DNA of 64,000 nucleotides from Rhododendron vialii. Lineage: Eukaryota; Streptophyta; Magnoliopsida; Ericales; Ericaceae. This document shows, in pieces, positions 33,504-46,089 of the stretch. Positions within the stretch are counted from its first letter, which is position 1; every line of letters begins with the position of its first letter. Location of the stretch: contig NC_080561.1 in the NCBI RefSeq assembly GCF_030253575.1, forward strand, positions 6,771,001 through 6,835,000, in the 5' to 3' direction. A program made the position numbers and the translations under genes. Under the pieces are notes generated by a model that was given only the letters and a program-made list of their open reading frames with translations, did no database searches and was not told the DNA's origin.

Positions 33504-35972
33504 TGTAACGACCCGGATTTTTTCCCTATTTTTTTTTAATACAAATTTGAAATGTTAAAACTAATTCAATAATCAGTTAGATTTATTAATTAAATTACAT
33601 TATTATGTGTATATTTGATATTACAAAAAAAAAAATCGTATTCGAAACATATTATACTTTAGAGATATACATTTATCTCTTATCCTTCGTATCTAAACGC
33701 TAATTGGAATTCTATTGAAACTATATCTCTCTCTCCTACCGAATTCCACCACCTCTATACTTCTCCTCTATAAATTCCTCTCTCCTCTCTCACAATACAA
33801 CACTCCTAGTCCTCTACAAAAACAAAAGAAAAAGAAAAGAGGGATCACACCCTTTCGATTTTCGTCCATATCACGTCCCTCTATTCACGGCCTGTTTCCT
33901 CGTAGTTGCTGTCGATTTTAGGCCTAAGTTTCTTCACAAAAGTTGTAGAGGGCGTCGAGAGCTTCAATTTCGACCCAAGAATCGCCCAAAACAGTCAAGA
34001 ATTGATAGAGTTATCGCCATTCAAAGTTAGGTAAAATTTTCTCGGATTCTGATTTCCAGGCAGATTTAGCGATCCTTCTAAACTTCCATTTTTCTACTAC
34101 TTAGAGTGGTTTTCGGGCTTGGACTTCTTCATGAAAGTCGTAGAGCGTTTCAAGATCTTCGCGAGAGACACAAGAATCATCCGAAACGGCAGATGTTTGG
34201 TCAAATTATTCCAGCCCTAATTTGCTGCTAGAATATCAATCTTTCGCCACCAAACGAAAACCCACCGAACTCCACCGAATCGCCTTGTCCGGATTAAAGA
34301 TATTATAATCCTTCTCCTACTCTCTCCTAAGTATATTTAGTGTTTGCGTATTGGTGTTTAACATATCAGTGTAGGAAGAATTAATCCCGACGTCGCACGA
34401 ACAGAATTCGGGATCCTCTTCTTTTTTTTTTTTTGCCGTGAACAGTAGTAATACGTAGTGGGTTTTGATTCCTTTTGGAAAAATCACACTTAAACCCTTC
34501 TAATTACATTAGTGTGTTATTGCGGCCCAACTAATAGATTAACTTTACTAAAATTCCATTCAACGTCCCCCTAGCGTTTTAAGAGTTATATTTTGGCCCA
34601 TGATTCACTTTCTTTAGCTATAACCGGTGTAACAAAAAAAAGAAGAAGTCATGATTAGTGTTGTTAAAATTACAAAATTGATAATTTACGTATTTAAATA
34701 ATTACTCTCACATTTTGATAACGTAAGGGCATCGGCCCAATCATAAAACGCTATGTGTTTTACTTATTTGCACAATATCAATTGTTATGTTGGCTTTCAC
34801 GTAGAAACGTATCATGATTATTGATTACGTTATTATGGATTCTTGATTGTTGTATTTGTTGGATCAGAACTTGGTTCGCTTGGTGGTTTCAAATGAGAAT
34901 TTTGCAGACGTTGTAATTGTTAATGAAAAAGGAAAAACAGATGAAGGTTGTAGCCTGGTAGGACCTTGAGGGTAGCCTGAAAGACCCGGTGTTGCTAGGG
35001 TGGCCAAGCAGGACCTCAGAGGTTGCCTGGCAGGACCTCAGGTATTGAGGATAGCCTAGCAGGACCTTGAGGGCAGCCTGATGGACCTAGAATTATGAGG
35101 GTGGCCAAGCAGGACCTCAAGGGTAGCCTGGCAGGACCTCAGGTATTGAGGATAGCCTAGCAGGACCTTGAGGGCAGCCTGATGGACCTAGAATTGTGAG
35201 GGTGGCCAAGCAGGACCTCAGGGGTAGCCTGACAGGACCTCAGGTATTGAGGGTAGCCTAGTAAGATCTTGAGGGCAGCCTGATGGACCTGAATTGAGTG
35301 GATAGTCTACTAATACCTCGTGATATTGAAGGTAGCAGGATATTTAAATATGAGTTCGTAAGACGATGGATACTATGGTGCAGGTATAATTATGAAATGT
35401 GAGATTCAAAAGAAGGTAATTTAAAGGCTTGCTAATAGATTTACTTATTTAATGCTGGTCGTTCTATTATTTCCATATGAATTGTGATAAGACTGCTTAG
35501 CTGTAAAGTAAGGGGTTGGTAGGGTTAGGATTATTCTACTGAGTGAATTATCACTCACGGATACATTTGTATCCTGGTAAATCGATTGCTTCGGCGATCA
35601 ATTTGCCAGAGTATGCAAGATTCAATGGTGGAGCAGTTTGACACATGAAGAATACTATGGGCGGAGACCGAGTATGCTTGGGATCTATATCAAGACTAGA
35701 GTCGCTCTGAAGTTATTTCAATAAATTGCTAGATTTTATTAAGGTTAAATAATTTTATTTTTTTTTGAGTCAGTATCTTCCACGAGAAGTCGGCTCAATG
35801 CTTGTCAGACCAATGTTTACCTTTGAATAAAAGTTTTGTATTTTCAATTTGAGTTGAAATAAAGAAATCCCTATGTTGATACTTCTGTGTTTTTTTGGTT
35901 GACTAAAGAAATCTTTTTCAAAAAATAATAATTAATGCTGCCGATATTCGATTAAAATATCGGGGCGTTACA
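33504..35972. mobile_element. Putative solo LTR (2.47 kb) with 5-bp TSD
   Basis: Begins TGTAACGACCCGGAT and ends ATATCGGGGCGTTACA, so the ends are TG...CA with a 16-base imperfect inverted terminus. It is flanked by TAAAA on both sides (33499-33503 and 35973-35977). No gag or pol ORF. Plant Ty3/gypsy LTRs of the TGTAACxCCCC type have such ends; the class assignment is inference. It contains the minisatellite at 34949-35338. Confidence 0.75.
34949..35338. repeat. Minisatellite of GTAGCCTGGCAGGACCT-type units
   Basis: Units alternate GGTAGCCTGGCAGGACCTCAG, TAGCAGGACCTTGAGGGCAGC, CTGATGGACCTAGAATT and GGGTGGCCAAGCAGGACCTCA in a higher-order period of about 120 bp, repeated about three times. 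Confidence 0.88.
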
Positions 35973-36141
35973 TAAAAATAAAACAATTTTTGCAAGAAAA
36001 AATCAAAAGTTTTTCAACAAGTTACTAGATATCAATGAAGATTTTTAATTTATGAAAAAAGTTTGAATTTTTTCTTCAAAAAATTGCATTATTTTTAACA
36101 CTTCATTTTGCGAACCGGACAAAGAATTTGGACGTAGGGAG

Positions 36142-36484
36142 TATTATATAGAGTGACTAATGAATAGTTCCTCGGCTGACTAAACGAGGAATTGTTCCTC
36201 TTTCATATTGCAGGGTCATTATAGCAAGTCTGGTGCAGAGCAAATTTTGGAGTTTTTTTGGATTTCCCTCGCTACTTTAGTTTGCATGGATTTTTAACAA
36301 GCCTGAGAGCAAATTTACTAGTTGTTGGATAAAAATGCTAATAAACAGTGCAATTTTTTTTATTTACTTACATCTTTTTCAACACCACACTAATACTATC
36401 TATTTAACCTATTTTCTATTAAAATATCATTACCTTTATTTTCCATTTTTCTTTTGTGATGTACAGCTTCAATCTGTCAGATGT

Positions 36485-36517
<33 letters not shown>

Positions 36518-36870
36518 AGAGAATAATAAAGAAATAGTAAAGCTCATGTACAGTCCTTCAATACATTTACCTAAGAATTGTAGCAAAATTAGTTGGTTAG
36601 GTACTTTTGCTATTCTAGTAGAGGTGGGTTTTTGGGTTGAGCTCTCTTTTTTACCTACACAAAAGTAAATACAGAAGCCGATGCACTTGCTCTAATACAG
36701 ATGCTCTTACCTCTCTATCTGATTCACTACAGAAACCATTTTGACTCCTCTCCAATTCATGAGGAATTGGAGGATTCTCTAATTCTAATCTTACAGCTAA
36801 GAATATAACATTGAAGATAACTTATGTAAATGGTATGAGGATGAGCACACATAATTAATCCCCCCCCATA
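36142..36870. other. Intergenic: AT-rich with (GA)n
   Basis: A (GA)n tract at about 36484-36519; no gene seen. Confidence 0.5.
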
Positions 36871-37131
36871 TAGGGATGGCAATTCGAACCGAACCGATGG
36901 GTACCAAACCGATAAGCAAAATTATCCCAGAACCATAACTAAAATTTTCCCTGTGGGTACGGGTATGGTTGGCACAAAGGATACCCGAATGGGTTTCGGT
37001 CCGAATCGAACTAGTAAATTACAAAATTACCCCTGCCTATATATTTACGTTTTAGGGTTTTTCAGTCTTATTTTTACTTATCACTTCTCAGTGAGGGTCC
37101 TAAGGGAGGCGGCGAAGGCCGAAGGCGATTT

Positions 37132-37197
<66 letters not shown>

Positions 37198-37626
37198 CCT
37201 CCTGCTCCTGTTATTCTTTGCGTCGAAGACTCGAACACGAACAGCTCTCGCCTCTCTGATGCTCGAATGCTCGATCATTCAAGAAACCCATATTAGTTCT
37301 ATTCAAGACCCTCCATTTCTCCAAGGTAATCTTTCTCTCCCTCTCTCTCTTTCTCTACACAGAGATAGACATTTAGATTCTCAGAACCCATTTCCTGTTT
37401 GCTCTTATTTGGTTTCATTCTTGATTTATGTTTATATACCCATGGATGTCCGATTTAAGTCTTTAAGAGCATCCATTCTTGATTCGGTTACCCATTCGGT
37501 TACCCGAAATCCGAATGGCTCGGAAATGGTTTCATTCTTCCCTCCCCATTCGGGGCAAATATGGGCGGAAGTTCGGGTTCGGGGATCGGGGACAGAATAC
37601 ACATTTTCCGCCCCGAATGCCATCCC

Positions 37627-37628
<2 letters not shown>
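36871..37628. mobile_element. hAT-like non-autonomous element with TAGGGATGGCA termini
   Basis: TAGGGATGGCAATTCG at 36871 pairs with CGAATGCCATCCCTA ending at 37628. The interior has two ACCCGAAT/CATTCGG-rich arms and a large (CT)n at about 37135-37193. The ORF through this region is low-complexity repeat and is not a gene. Target duplication is unclear because the right flank is a (CA)n tract. Confidence 0.65.
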
Positions 37629-37697
<69 letters not shown>

Positions 37698-37748
37698 ATT
37701 GACAATTTTTTTTATGCATCAACTATTTCAACTACTGCTTCATCAGTA

Positions 37749-37964
37749 CTTCATCCATTCCAAAATGTTTGTTTGATCCATAAAATAACTTAAAAATTAG
37801 TACATTTTTTTTCGAAAAAAATTCTAACTTCTTAAACAAATCAAAAGGTTTCACTGTACAGAGTAAATATATTGTCCAAAAAAATTGAAATTTTTCTTGA
37901 AAAAAGTGTATTATTTTTAAGATCCCCTTTTACGAATCGGACAAACATTTTGGAATGAGATGAG
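37749..37964. mobile_element. Stowaway-like MITE, intact
   Basis: TA-flanked (37747-37748 and 37965-37966). Left end CTTCATCCATTCCAAAATG; right end inverse CATTTTGGAATGAGATGAG. Shares internal ATCGGACAAA with the split MITE at 33454-36141. Confidence 0.85.
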
Positions 37965-39512
37965 TAGTTCATAATTTTACCTCCAGAAAACATGGCCGCT
38001 AATTGGTTTTTGTTGACCGTGATGATTAAAGATTTGAGAGTTAGGGTTGGGCTATTGCGGGGAAGGGGTAGTGGGCATTAGGGAGGGATTTGTCGGAGGA
38101 GAAAAAAGGGGATGGAAGAGGCGGAAAAGAGTGGTGATGGCTAGTGGAGGGTTGGACGGAAATGGAGGGAAGGGGCGGTGATTTTGTCAGGAATAATGAA
38201 GGGGAAGTGAAATTATTTGGTGTTTCACTAGATGACAAGGATTATGTGGCCATTAATAATTTTGGCTGTCAAATTTTATAGCGGACATGTGTCGCCTTAA
38301 CAATAGGACTTTGAGGATCCTCCAATTCCCTTAGGATTGGAGAGGAGCCAAACTCCATCACACAACCCACCAAACTCCGAAGAGGAGTGTTAGGAACAAA
38401 AAAAATTGGCAAAGAAAAGACCCTTAAAGTGTACATGAACGGCCCAGATTCACTGTGTAGTGCATCTGAGCCATTCATGTACACTTAAAGGTCTTTTCTT
38501 AGCCTATTTTCTTTGCACTTAGCATTTCTCAACTCGGAACCCTCATAAACCCAACTCCATTTCCTTTCCAATTTTCAAGATTTCTCCAATTCAGTGAGCA
38601 CCCAGATAAGAAAACCCAGTTTACGGGGTTTTCAAAAGCGTTGAAACTGTGATTTTTGGCCGTATTGGTGGGAAAATTGAAACCCAGTTGAGGTTTTGAG
38701 TGGATTTGGGGAATTTAGAGGAAACCCAAATGGAGTGAATGAGTTGGGATTGTTTTGGGGATCGGAGAGATGAGTTGAAGAGTGTTGGGTTGTTGAGCAA
38801 GTGTAGTTGGATGAATAAGAAGATAGCGATGTGGGTTTGGATTGACAGAGGAGTCGAAGCATGATTTGTTGGGAGGATACATATTCTGGCGAGGGTTTGC
38901 AGATTCCGGCAAGGTTCCGCCAAAATTCACGTAGTTTCCGATCTCTATTTTCTGGTAAATTTCAGTTGGGATTAATGAGGTGTCAAGGATGAGTATAGTC
39001 ATCCTTGGTTCGAAATATGGGACCAGGTATGGAACTTTGCCATTATCCAACTCTTTTCCCATCACCATTGGAGCCTCAAGTTCTATATTTGGTGTCGTAT
39101 TATAGATATAGATGCCGAGCAATCGGATTTTTACAATATTTTTGTAAAAATACTTATCACCTATTGTTTGATCAAATTTGCACAATATTACTTATTGTTT
39201 GATCAAATTTTCATAAATATTGTGAAAATTAGACTTGCACATGCATCACGTGTGCCATAAGTAAATGTAGGAGTTGGTTTTATTTTATTTTATTTTTTTT
39301 GATTTGTGAGCAAAAATTGCATGAATGTAATTTTTTTTTTTAAACAAAAAAAAAAAAAACAAAAGCCAATCCACAAAACGACCCTACCCTGCCTTTCCCA
39401 TACCAGTTTAATGGAAAAGGAAAAGGAACAGGAAGCATCTATCTACAAAGCAAAAGAAGTAAAAAAAGAAAGTGATACTAGTAGAAAAAGAAAGTGACAG
39501 GTGTGCCATTGA
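37965..39512. other. Intergenic: no confident gene
   Basis: Contains the hairpin at 38408-38504. A G-rich stretch near 38040-38190 and the region 38600-38920 give small minus-strand ORFs with no recognisable domain. Two AAATTTG-rich repeats with TATTGTTTGATCAAATTT lie near 39160-39215. Confidence 0.45.
38408..38504. repeat. 97-bp imperfect palindrome
   Basis: Arms GGCAAAGAAAAGACC, TTAAAGTGTACATGAACGGC and CAGAT (left) pair with ATCTGAGCCATTCATGTACA, CTTAAAGGTCTTTTCTTAGCC (right) around a short loop near 38456. Probably a tiny foldback MITE; the stem size is also like a miRNA precursor. Confidence 0.8.
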
Positions 39513-41926
39513 CAGGCCGGCCTTGAAAATTTAGAAACTTAAAGCGATTTTTAAAATTAAGGCCTTAGGTTTTCTATAAAAAAAAAAAAATCAATATAGG
39601 TGGTTAATATAAGGTAAAAATATTGAACATGGTATTTTAGTTTTGTAATTTAACTAAAATAAAATTTTTAAATATTTTATACCATTAAAAAAAATCAAAC
39701 ATAACGAAATACCACTCATATACTTCATTTTTTTAACTAATCATGTTATTAACTTTAACCATAAGAATGCAAAAGATGTAAGAGCTGTATATTATTTATT
39801 CTTAAAAGGAAAAAAAAAAAGGAAAAAAACCTTTGTCAAAAGAAAACCTCCTTAGGAGTTGAACCAAGGATATACCCTATCCCAATTTTCCGTACCTCAC
39901 ATAGACCACTTGTGCTAGAATTGACATTATGTTGAAACACGAAACATTTATATAAATATAATATATTTGATTTTTTTTTTTGGAAAAATGAGACCCTTGT
40001 TTTTCTGAAATTTCGGAGGCCTAAAGCGTCGGCACCTCGAGCTTTAGCCCAAGACCGGCCTGATGAGCACCCAATATTGTACTTCCTCCGTCACTTTTTA
40101 AATGTCCCGCTTAGTAACTCCAATTTATTAAAAAAATATCATCATTACACCTTTCATATTAACTTTTATCTCCACTTTCCCTATTTACCTTTTATGGAGA
40201 CATCATCATTACACTTTTACTCATTAATTTTTAAAATGGAATCTACTTTTAGGGGCAAAATGAAAAATGTACCAATTTTTACCCATTAACTTTACAAAAT
40301 GGACATTGATTAAAGGACAATCCAAAATGAAATACTGGACTTTAAAAAGGGGACCGAAGGAGTAGATATTTGGTGCGACTAGTCTCGTTTTATGTTGCTT
40401 TAACTTGCGTTTATTTAGTTTTTATAGCGATATTGTACGTAAGGTATTTTTGTAAGCGTTTCAGGTAAAATGTGTTAATAAGGCGGTTTTGAACGCCAAG
40501 GGACGTTCTGGGATGTAACCAAGTGTTCAAGTGCCCGGCGGCATGCGTTTCATTGTCATCGGAGCCTTACAGTGTTGCAAGAAGTGAATTCAATGGACGG
40601 CCAGTGGTCAAGAATGTTAGGAAGCGTGCCAAGGCTTCGGAAAGAAGGCAAATGCATCGAACATGGCCCTCAAGGGTATCCAAGAGACCAAGGGCACGTG
40701 GCATACTTTTGTCAAGTCCCGTTGATCAAGTATTGAAGAATTGGTGAGAGACACCACAAGGCCTGAAATGCCAAGCTATACCCATTCTGCAGTTTTGGAG
40801 CAAAGGTACCAATACCTCAAAAACATGGTACCGGTACCATGTTGCTGATATGGGAGACAGTTGAGTTAGTAGCAATACCTCATTTTCTAGGTACCGGTAC
40901 CAATGCCCTTTGACCAGCCTTTTATGCTGAATGTATCAACCTTCCATTTATGAAAAGTGCCTACTTTAGGCATGTTTTTGGAATATTTTGGGGGTCTTTT
41001 GGTCTATTGTAGGGCTAATTATTTAGCCTTATAAATAGCCTTTTATGCCATATATGGCACATATGTAATCTTTTATACTTTAAGTCTTTTGAATTCCTAG
41101 AGCTCCTTTGGTAAGTTTCAAGCTTTATTTCTCTTGTTTCCTTCAAGAACACTAGCAAGCAATTGTATTACGTTAATTTCTCGAGTATTAAAGTTGGTTT
41201 TGTGGTTTGGATCTTCTATAAATTCAAGTTTATTTTCGTGTTTATCGGTGAATCATGTTTTTTACGCTTAACTCTTTTTTTTCTAGTCTTTTTACCATGA
41301 GTAAGAAGTTCACAGGTTTGGTCATGGGGTGAGGTTCACTCTATGACTTAGTGGTTTTAATGGTTTCTCTTATCTTTGGCTTAAGTTCAAGGTTTTTGAA
41401 TGAATTAAACCCATGATGTTTAATATTGATCATGGGGTTAATAGCTTCTTTGATCATGAAGTTTATCGCCTTTTGCTACATGCTTGATAATCCTACGCGT
41501 GCGAACGATTCTTTTTCGTCTCTCACCTGCATTAAATGAGTTCAATTTGAATCAGAACTTTGAGTTAAGTTATAAGTAGTCTTCAGCTTTTAATTTTTCT
41601 AGTGGAATCCGGATGGTTTCGGTCCACTCTTGAGTTAGATGAAGGAACCATTTGACGGCTAAGTTGTGGGTAAATCAATCCCTTTGACTCGACCATCTCT
41701 AATCTAGTTTAAATTCCAAGTTAAAATATCATCATTCAAATCGAATACAAAAGTTGGCCGCTTGAACGCCGCAACTCTTACGCTACATCTAATCTGAATT
41801 CGCTTAAGAAGATTTCTCTGTGGGAACGATTCTGGTCTTACCGGTTATTATACTTTCAACGACCTAGCCCTATGCTTGGGGTGTGAACCTTTCTAAGAGG
41901 TTAGGTTGCGATGAAGCACGGCCCTA
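39513..41926. mobile_element. Composite insertion absent from the paralogous locus
   Basis: The paralog near 58705-58730 reads GTGTGCCATTAATACAGTGTAAAT straight through. Here the same sequence is split, with GCCATTGA (39505-39512) on the left and GCTATTGA (41927-41934) on the right, a 7/8 match to an 8-bp duplication as in hAT elements. The left end is CAGGCCGGCCTTG and the right end GAAGCACGGCCCTA, a weakly similar inverted pair. Inside are a second CAGGCCGGTCT-type end near 40062, a Stowaway-like MITE (40082-40362), and a segment with a TTATAAATAGCC TATA-like box near 41029 that resembles an LTR. No transposase or pol ORF. The assembly order is inference. Confidence 0.6.
40082..40362. mobile_element. 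Stowaway-like MITE (CTTCCTCCGTC family)
   Basis: TA on both sides (40080-40081 and 40363-40364). The ends CTTCCTCCGTCACTTTTTAA and TTAAAAAGGGGACCGAAGGAG are inverted. The same family lies inverted at 63375-63645. Confidence 0.88.
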
Positions 41927-42134
41927 GCTATTGATACAGTGTAAATACGGGAAGGAACGAAAAGTGAAGAAGGAAATGTAATTGTTGTAGAGTTAACAAA
42001 AAATTCAGAGAAGTTGCAGACATTGAGAAATGAGGTAAAAAGGAAAACTTCTGGTACCAGTTGGGGAGAAGAGCAAAGAAAGTTGTGTATGTAGTGGGGT
42101 GATAATTGTTTTTAGGTGGTTTCTTTGTGTTAAA

Positions 42135-42639
42135 ATGTCAAATACTAGCGTATGCCCATGCCTCAAACAATCAGCACACAGAAACAAATATTGAACTCAC
42201 GTGCAATATACGGCTCAAATAATCACCACACGCAAATTAAAACTAACTTGCATGCAATAAACCAACCCATGTCCAACAAATTCAACTATGTGATAAACAA
42301 TAACGCATAGTAAAGAAGAAGAATGAGAAAATCATATGAACGATGTATAGAAAATTCTATCTTCGGTGATTTCCGTGATGTTCGTTTGACAGCCTAGAAA
42401 TAGGAAAAGGAATGTTTGGCTTTGATTTCGGTACGTGATCCCGGTGGCTTTGATTTCGGTTTTGTACAAGGTTATATATGAATTTGATTTTCATTTGAAT
42501 AATGCTCATTTGAATAATGCCTTAATAGGTGGTTTTGAATACAATACCTTAATAGGAGTAATTTATGAAGAGAGAGAGAGATTTGAATAATGCCTTAATA
42601 GGTGGTTTTGAATACAATACCTTAATAGGAGTAATTTAT

Positions 42640-42693
<54 letters not shown>

Positions 42694-43111
42694 TGTGTGT
42701 GTGTGTGTGTGTTTAATGTAGGTTAATACTTAATAAATTAGGAAACCTTCATTTCTTTAATCCAACGGCTATAACCTTATCACTAAAAACGATCGAACGA
42801 CTGTAGATGAATCTATGTTTGTATGTGTACACATTTTGGTAAAAAACTGCTCTATTTTATAATATAGAATATTATCACTATTAATTGTTTTGTATTGTGT
42901 ATTTTTCTCTTAGGAGGATATTTATGGGGAAGGAAAAAACATGACAAGGGAGACACCAAAGTGGTGCTCCCCCTTTATATATTAAAATAGATAACACCGG
43001 TTTTTCAACCCCATTGGACTTGCCCAAACAGGTTGGGATGAGGTTTAGGTGGCACATTTATAGAGGGGATAAAAAAAAGGAGTAACTAGTTTGGATAATG
43101 TATTAAAAAAA
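42135..43111. other. Flank with insertion and (GA)n(GT)n microsatellite
   Basis: About 42135-42885 has no counterpart near 58920. It includes a duplicated segment (GAATAATGCCTTAATAGGTGG, twice) and (GA)n(GT)n at 42640-42712. The sequence after it (TTAATTGTTTTGTATTGTG) resumes homology. Confidence 0.55.
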
Positions 43112-43463
43112 CAGAAATGATTCGTGCACAGCAGCCTTTTTCTCCCGCCTCGGGTCGCACAAAGATGATCGGAGCCGCTCATTTTGTTCAAAATATATCG
43201 TTTAAGGTCTCTGTAAAAAATGAGCTTCGTTCGATATCGTTTGAGGCGTTAACAAAACACCCAAAATCACTTCAAAAGCTAAATTCTGAAGTGATTTTGG
43301 GTGTTTTGTTAACGCCTCAAACGATATCGTACGAAGCTCATTTTTTACAGAGATCTTAAACGATATATTTTGAACAACATGAGCGGCTCCGATCATTTTT
43401 GTGCGACCCGAGGCGGGAGAAAAAGACTGTTGTGCACAGCAGTCTGTGCACGTAGCACAGCTC
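43112..43463. mobile_element. Foldback MITE with 9-bp TSD and empty site
   Basis: Almost the whole 352-bp element is one palindrome. Arms 43124-43280 and 43281-43437 pair with very few mismatches (for example TCTCCCGCCTCGGGTCGCAC against GTGCGACCCGAGGCGGGAGA). The target duplication TTAAAAAAA is perfect (43103-43111 and 43464-43472). The paralog near 60125-60140 lacks it. A 9-bp duplication points to a Mutator-type origin. Confidence 0.93.
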
Positions 43464-43472
43464 TTAAAAAAA

Positions 43473-45274
43473 GGGGATAAAATATGACATAGTTAAACTT
43501 TGGATGTTTGGATGAGAGATAAGTTGGGTGGATGATGTAAAAAGCTATCATATGCCTTTGTACAGTCCCAAATTATATTTTTAAAATATTGCTTTTTTAA
43601 TTTTTGTCCAAATGTTTAGAAAAATAGCCGTGAAACCCCCAAAATCTATTAATATGACTTGGTTTTTTTTAATATGACTTGATTTGTTTGTTTTCCGTCC
43701 GAATATTAGAACCCACCTCTCTCTCTCACACACACGCATAGACACACTGACAACTAGAGCAGCTTCAGCAACAAGTATGGCTTTAACTCACACACACACA
43801 CTGGTTTTCGGAAAGATATGGTCAATGGCGTAGCCAGAATATAAGTTGGTGGGGACACATTAACCATGGTCTTACAATTTCTTTTTCTTTTTCTTTTCCA
43901 TTCTTTTGATAGCAGGATGTTCGGACCAACTAGTTCATACATCATCGAATTCCGGACCATGAAATTAATGGCATGACAAACCCTCTGGTGGCTTCAAGGC
44001 TTACAATTTCCTATCTTTTACTCACAATGAACAACAATTATCTTTAAAAAAATGAAATTGAAATGTAAAATTTACTACAATGCATATATAGGTAACAGGT
44101 CTTTATGTAAAACAAATAAGTTAAAAAAAACAACTTTTTTGAAACTTGACAAAGATAAGGATATAAGTGATATAAAAGAGAAATGTGTATAATTTTTTAG
44201 GATACAAATGTCATGACCATTATAAGTTAGGGATAAAAATGAAATAATTCAAAAATGCATTGCCCGTGCCCCGACTGGTCCTACTTTAAATCAGCCATTG
44301 GATGTGGTGGTTCTGGTTTTGCAGTGGTGGTCTATGTTGGGGGCGGGTAGGGGACGAAGAAGGGTGTTTTGGTCAAAAATACACTTGGATTAGCCCGAAT
44401 AATTTATGGACTGGTTGAAAGCCATCCTAAATTCATCCGCCTGTGCCTAGCTTCGTTCGAATAAGTTTATCAGGGGATGACTTTGTCTGGGTGAGTTTTG
44501 GTTGATCCAAACCAAGGTAAAGGGTGGGCCCTGCTTCTCTCATCCGGGCGCAAGAGTCATCTGCTCTCGACGGATCCAATCGGGCCCTAAATGTTAAGTT
44601 ATTTATTGAAAGAAGTACACATGTTCTAAGATTAACCATGCGTATTGACCATGGTTTCAATCTCAAATAGTTGAACTTGTTATTTTCCACAGACACTGCC
44701 AATTTGTTGGAGTCAAAATCTGGTCGGTCAATATAAGCTCCATCTTCAAAGAGTTCTGCAAAACAAGTCTTGGTTGTTTTCAGTCGTGGACCCTCCGATG
44801 ATAAGTTAGAGCGGTGTTCGAGAGAAGTAAACCCTGTCAATTGAGAAAAGAACAGAACACATACCTTTCCTTCTCGTTATCATTGATATTTATAGGCGAA
44901 TTACCGGTGTCAGATAATCCCTGAGATCATGGACTTAGATCGTGGGAGTGGATGGCGGTTGCTTCATCGTGGACGGCAGTTACTCCACGAGTGGGTGAGA
45001 GCTGTGTGCCCTGTGACTTGTGAACCGTTAGTCAAGGAGTCGGGGGGAGTTACAACTGCCTCCCATGATGCTCGAGTCGCGAAACAAAGATACTCGACCG
45101 AGCAAGCGCTTCCGAACAGACATCGTGCCATTTCGAGCAAGGCTCACTGGCCGACCAGAGTAGTAGGACCGAGTAATTATTAGCTACGCATGGCTGCTTC
45201 TCCATGCTCGGTTATTAGTGTCCAAAAACGTACTCATCAATCATCGTAACATATTGCCAATCCCTTTCGGTGTT
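43473..45274. other. Non-coding duplicated region
   Basis: Highly similar to 60135-61944. A minus-strand ORF of 135 aa (44433-44840) has no recognised domain and is disrupted by deletions in the paralog, so I do not call it. The segment around 44880-45180 (GATATTTATAGGCGAATTAC, then ATGGACTTAGATCGTGGGAG) could be LTR-derived. Confidence 0.5.
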
Positions 45275-45448
45275 TCACTCAAACGCCCAAGCATTCTCCC
45301 TGCTAACCTCCTCTTCTTCCTCCAGAGTGAAATCGTTCTTGATGTTAAACGTCTTGCGGATTTCCTCTGGACTCTTTCCCTTGATCATGTCCGCCACCGT
45401 CTGACATGTAAAATTTAGCAAGCTCTTGATGTTCAGAAAATTTGCCGC
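45275..45448 (-). pseudogene. Orphan SKP1 exon 2 (copy 3)
   Basis: A complete exon of 57 codons plus stop with acceptor TTTACAG|GCGGCAAAT. It encodes [20 protein letters not shown], then [20 protein letters not shown] and ends WAFE. It keeps the canonical length that the 26713 copy has lost. No SKP1 exon 1 follows: homology to the SKP1 intron stops after CATTCACTGA at about 45597 and joins the four-TM promoter region. The frame is intact but it cannot make a SKP1 alone. Confidence 0.85.
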
Positions 45449-45679
45449 CTGTAAATGCGCAGACAGACGTGCATGTAAATGCGACAAGAGGGGCAGTTTA
45501 ACATTATATGGCTGAACTCTCATCCACAGAAAATCGTCAAATAAAGCCCATTCATGCAGCTAGATGGGAGTCGTGGGACTCAAACGCATTCACTGATCTC
45601 ACGAGATTATTCAGTTTTTTATTAATTACTAGCTTTTTAATTAAGTTTTATTTCAGTTACTTGTTTCTCTTCCTGACTG

Positions 45680-45875
45680 TTGAATAAGTTTTTTACTTTG
45701 GAATTAGTGAGATTAGTCGGCGCTCATCGGATATCACCACACGGTGCCCTGAACCCATTTTCCATCATATACTGGGTGGAACTTACACAATTGTCGTGGG
45801 CCCACGTCAAATGCGCGGCGCAAAAGTGGCCTAGACAATACTACGTGGTGGTGTCACAAGAAGATTGAATAATAT
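45680..45875 (+). repeat. Promoter-associated module, copy 7
   Basis: Upstream of the pseudogene at 46090. CTGTATATATATTCCCC follows near 45935. Confidence 0.7.
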
Positions 45876-46032
45876 TTCCTAAAATCGTGTTTTAAAGGTT
45901 TTATTCCAGACATTACTCCATTTAATTAGTACTGTATATATATTCCCCATAACAGTTTCCTTACTAGTAACGGAAATCAGCTCAAATATGCATTCCTCTC
46001 TCCCTGTGTTACATATACACACCCGCAACAAC

Positions 46033-46072
<40 letters not shown>

Positions 46073-46089
46073 ATACTTGATTTGGGTCA

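Larger units (their letters stand above)
33454..36141. mobile_element. Stowaway-like MITE split by an LTR insertion
   Basis: The left end CTCCTTCCATCCCAAATTTTTTGTCCGGTCCGCAAAAC (33454 on) and the inverse of the right end (GCGAACCGGACAAAG...GGACGTAGGGAG, ending 36141) are inverted repeats flanked by TA. An LTR sequence interrupts the element at 33504-35972. The same family occurs unbroken at 37749-37964. Confidence 0.85.

Noticed and set aside
34949-35338. CRISPR-like regular repeat array
   Set aside because: Repeats have no unique spacers; it is a minisatellite inside an LTR in a plant nuclear sequence.
36953-37702. 249-codon ORF rich in Ser-Leu and Thr-His repeats
   Set aside because: Generated by (CT)n and (CA)n microsatellites inside a hAT-like element.
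39513-40062. Stand-alone hAT element with CAGGCCGGCC ends
   Set aside because: The sequence after 40062 does not repeat the left flank GCCATTGA; a matching flank is found only at 41927, so the larger composite is preferred.
44433-44840. 135-codon minus-strand ORF with some gene-like composition
   Set aside because: The paralog near 61260-61510 has frame-breaking deletions and no domain is recognised; left as duplicated non-coding sequence.
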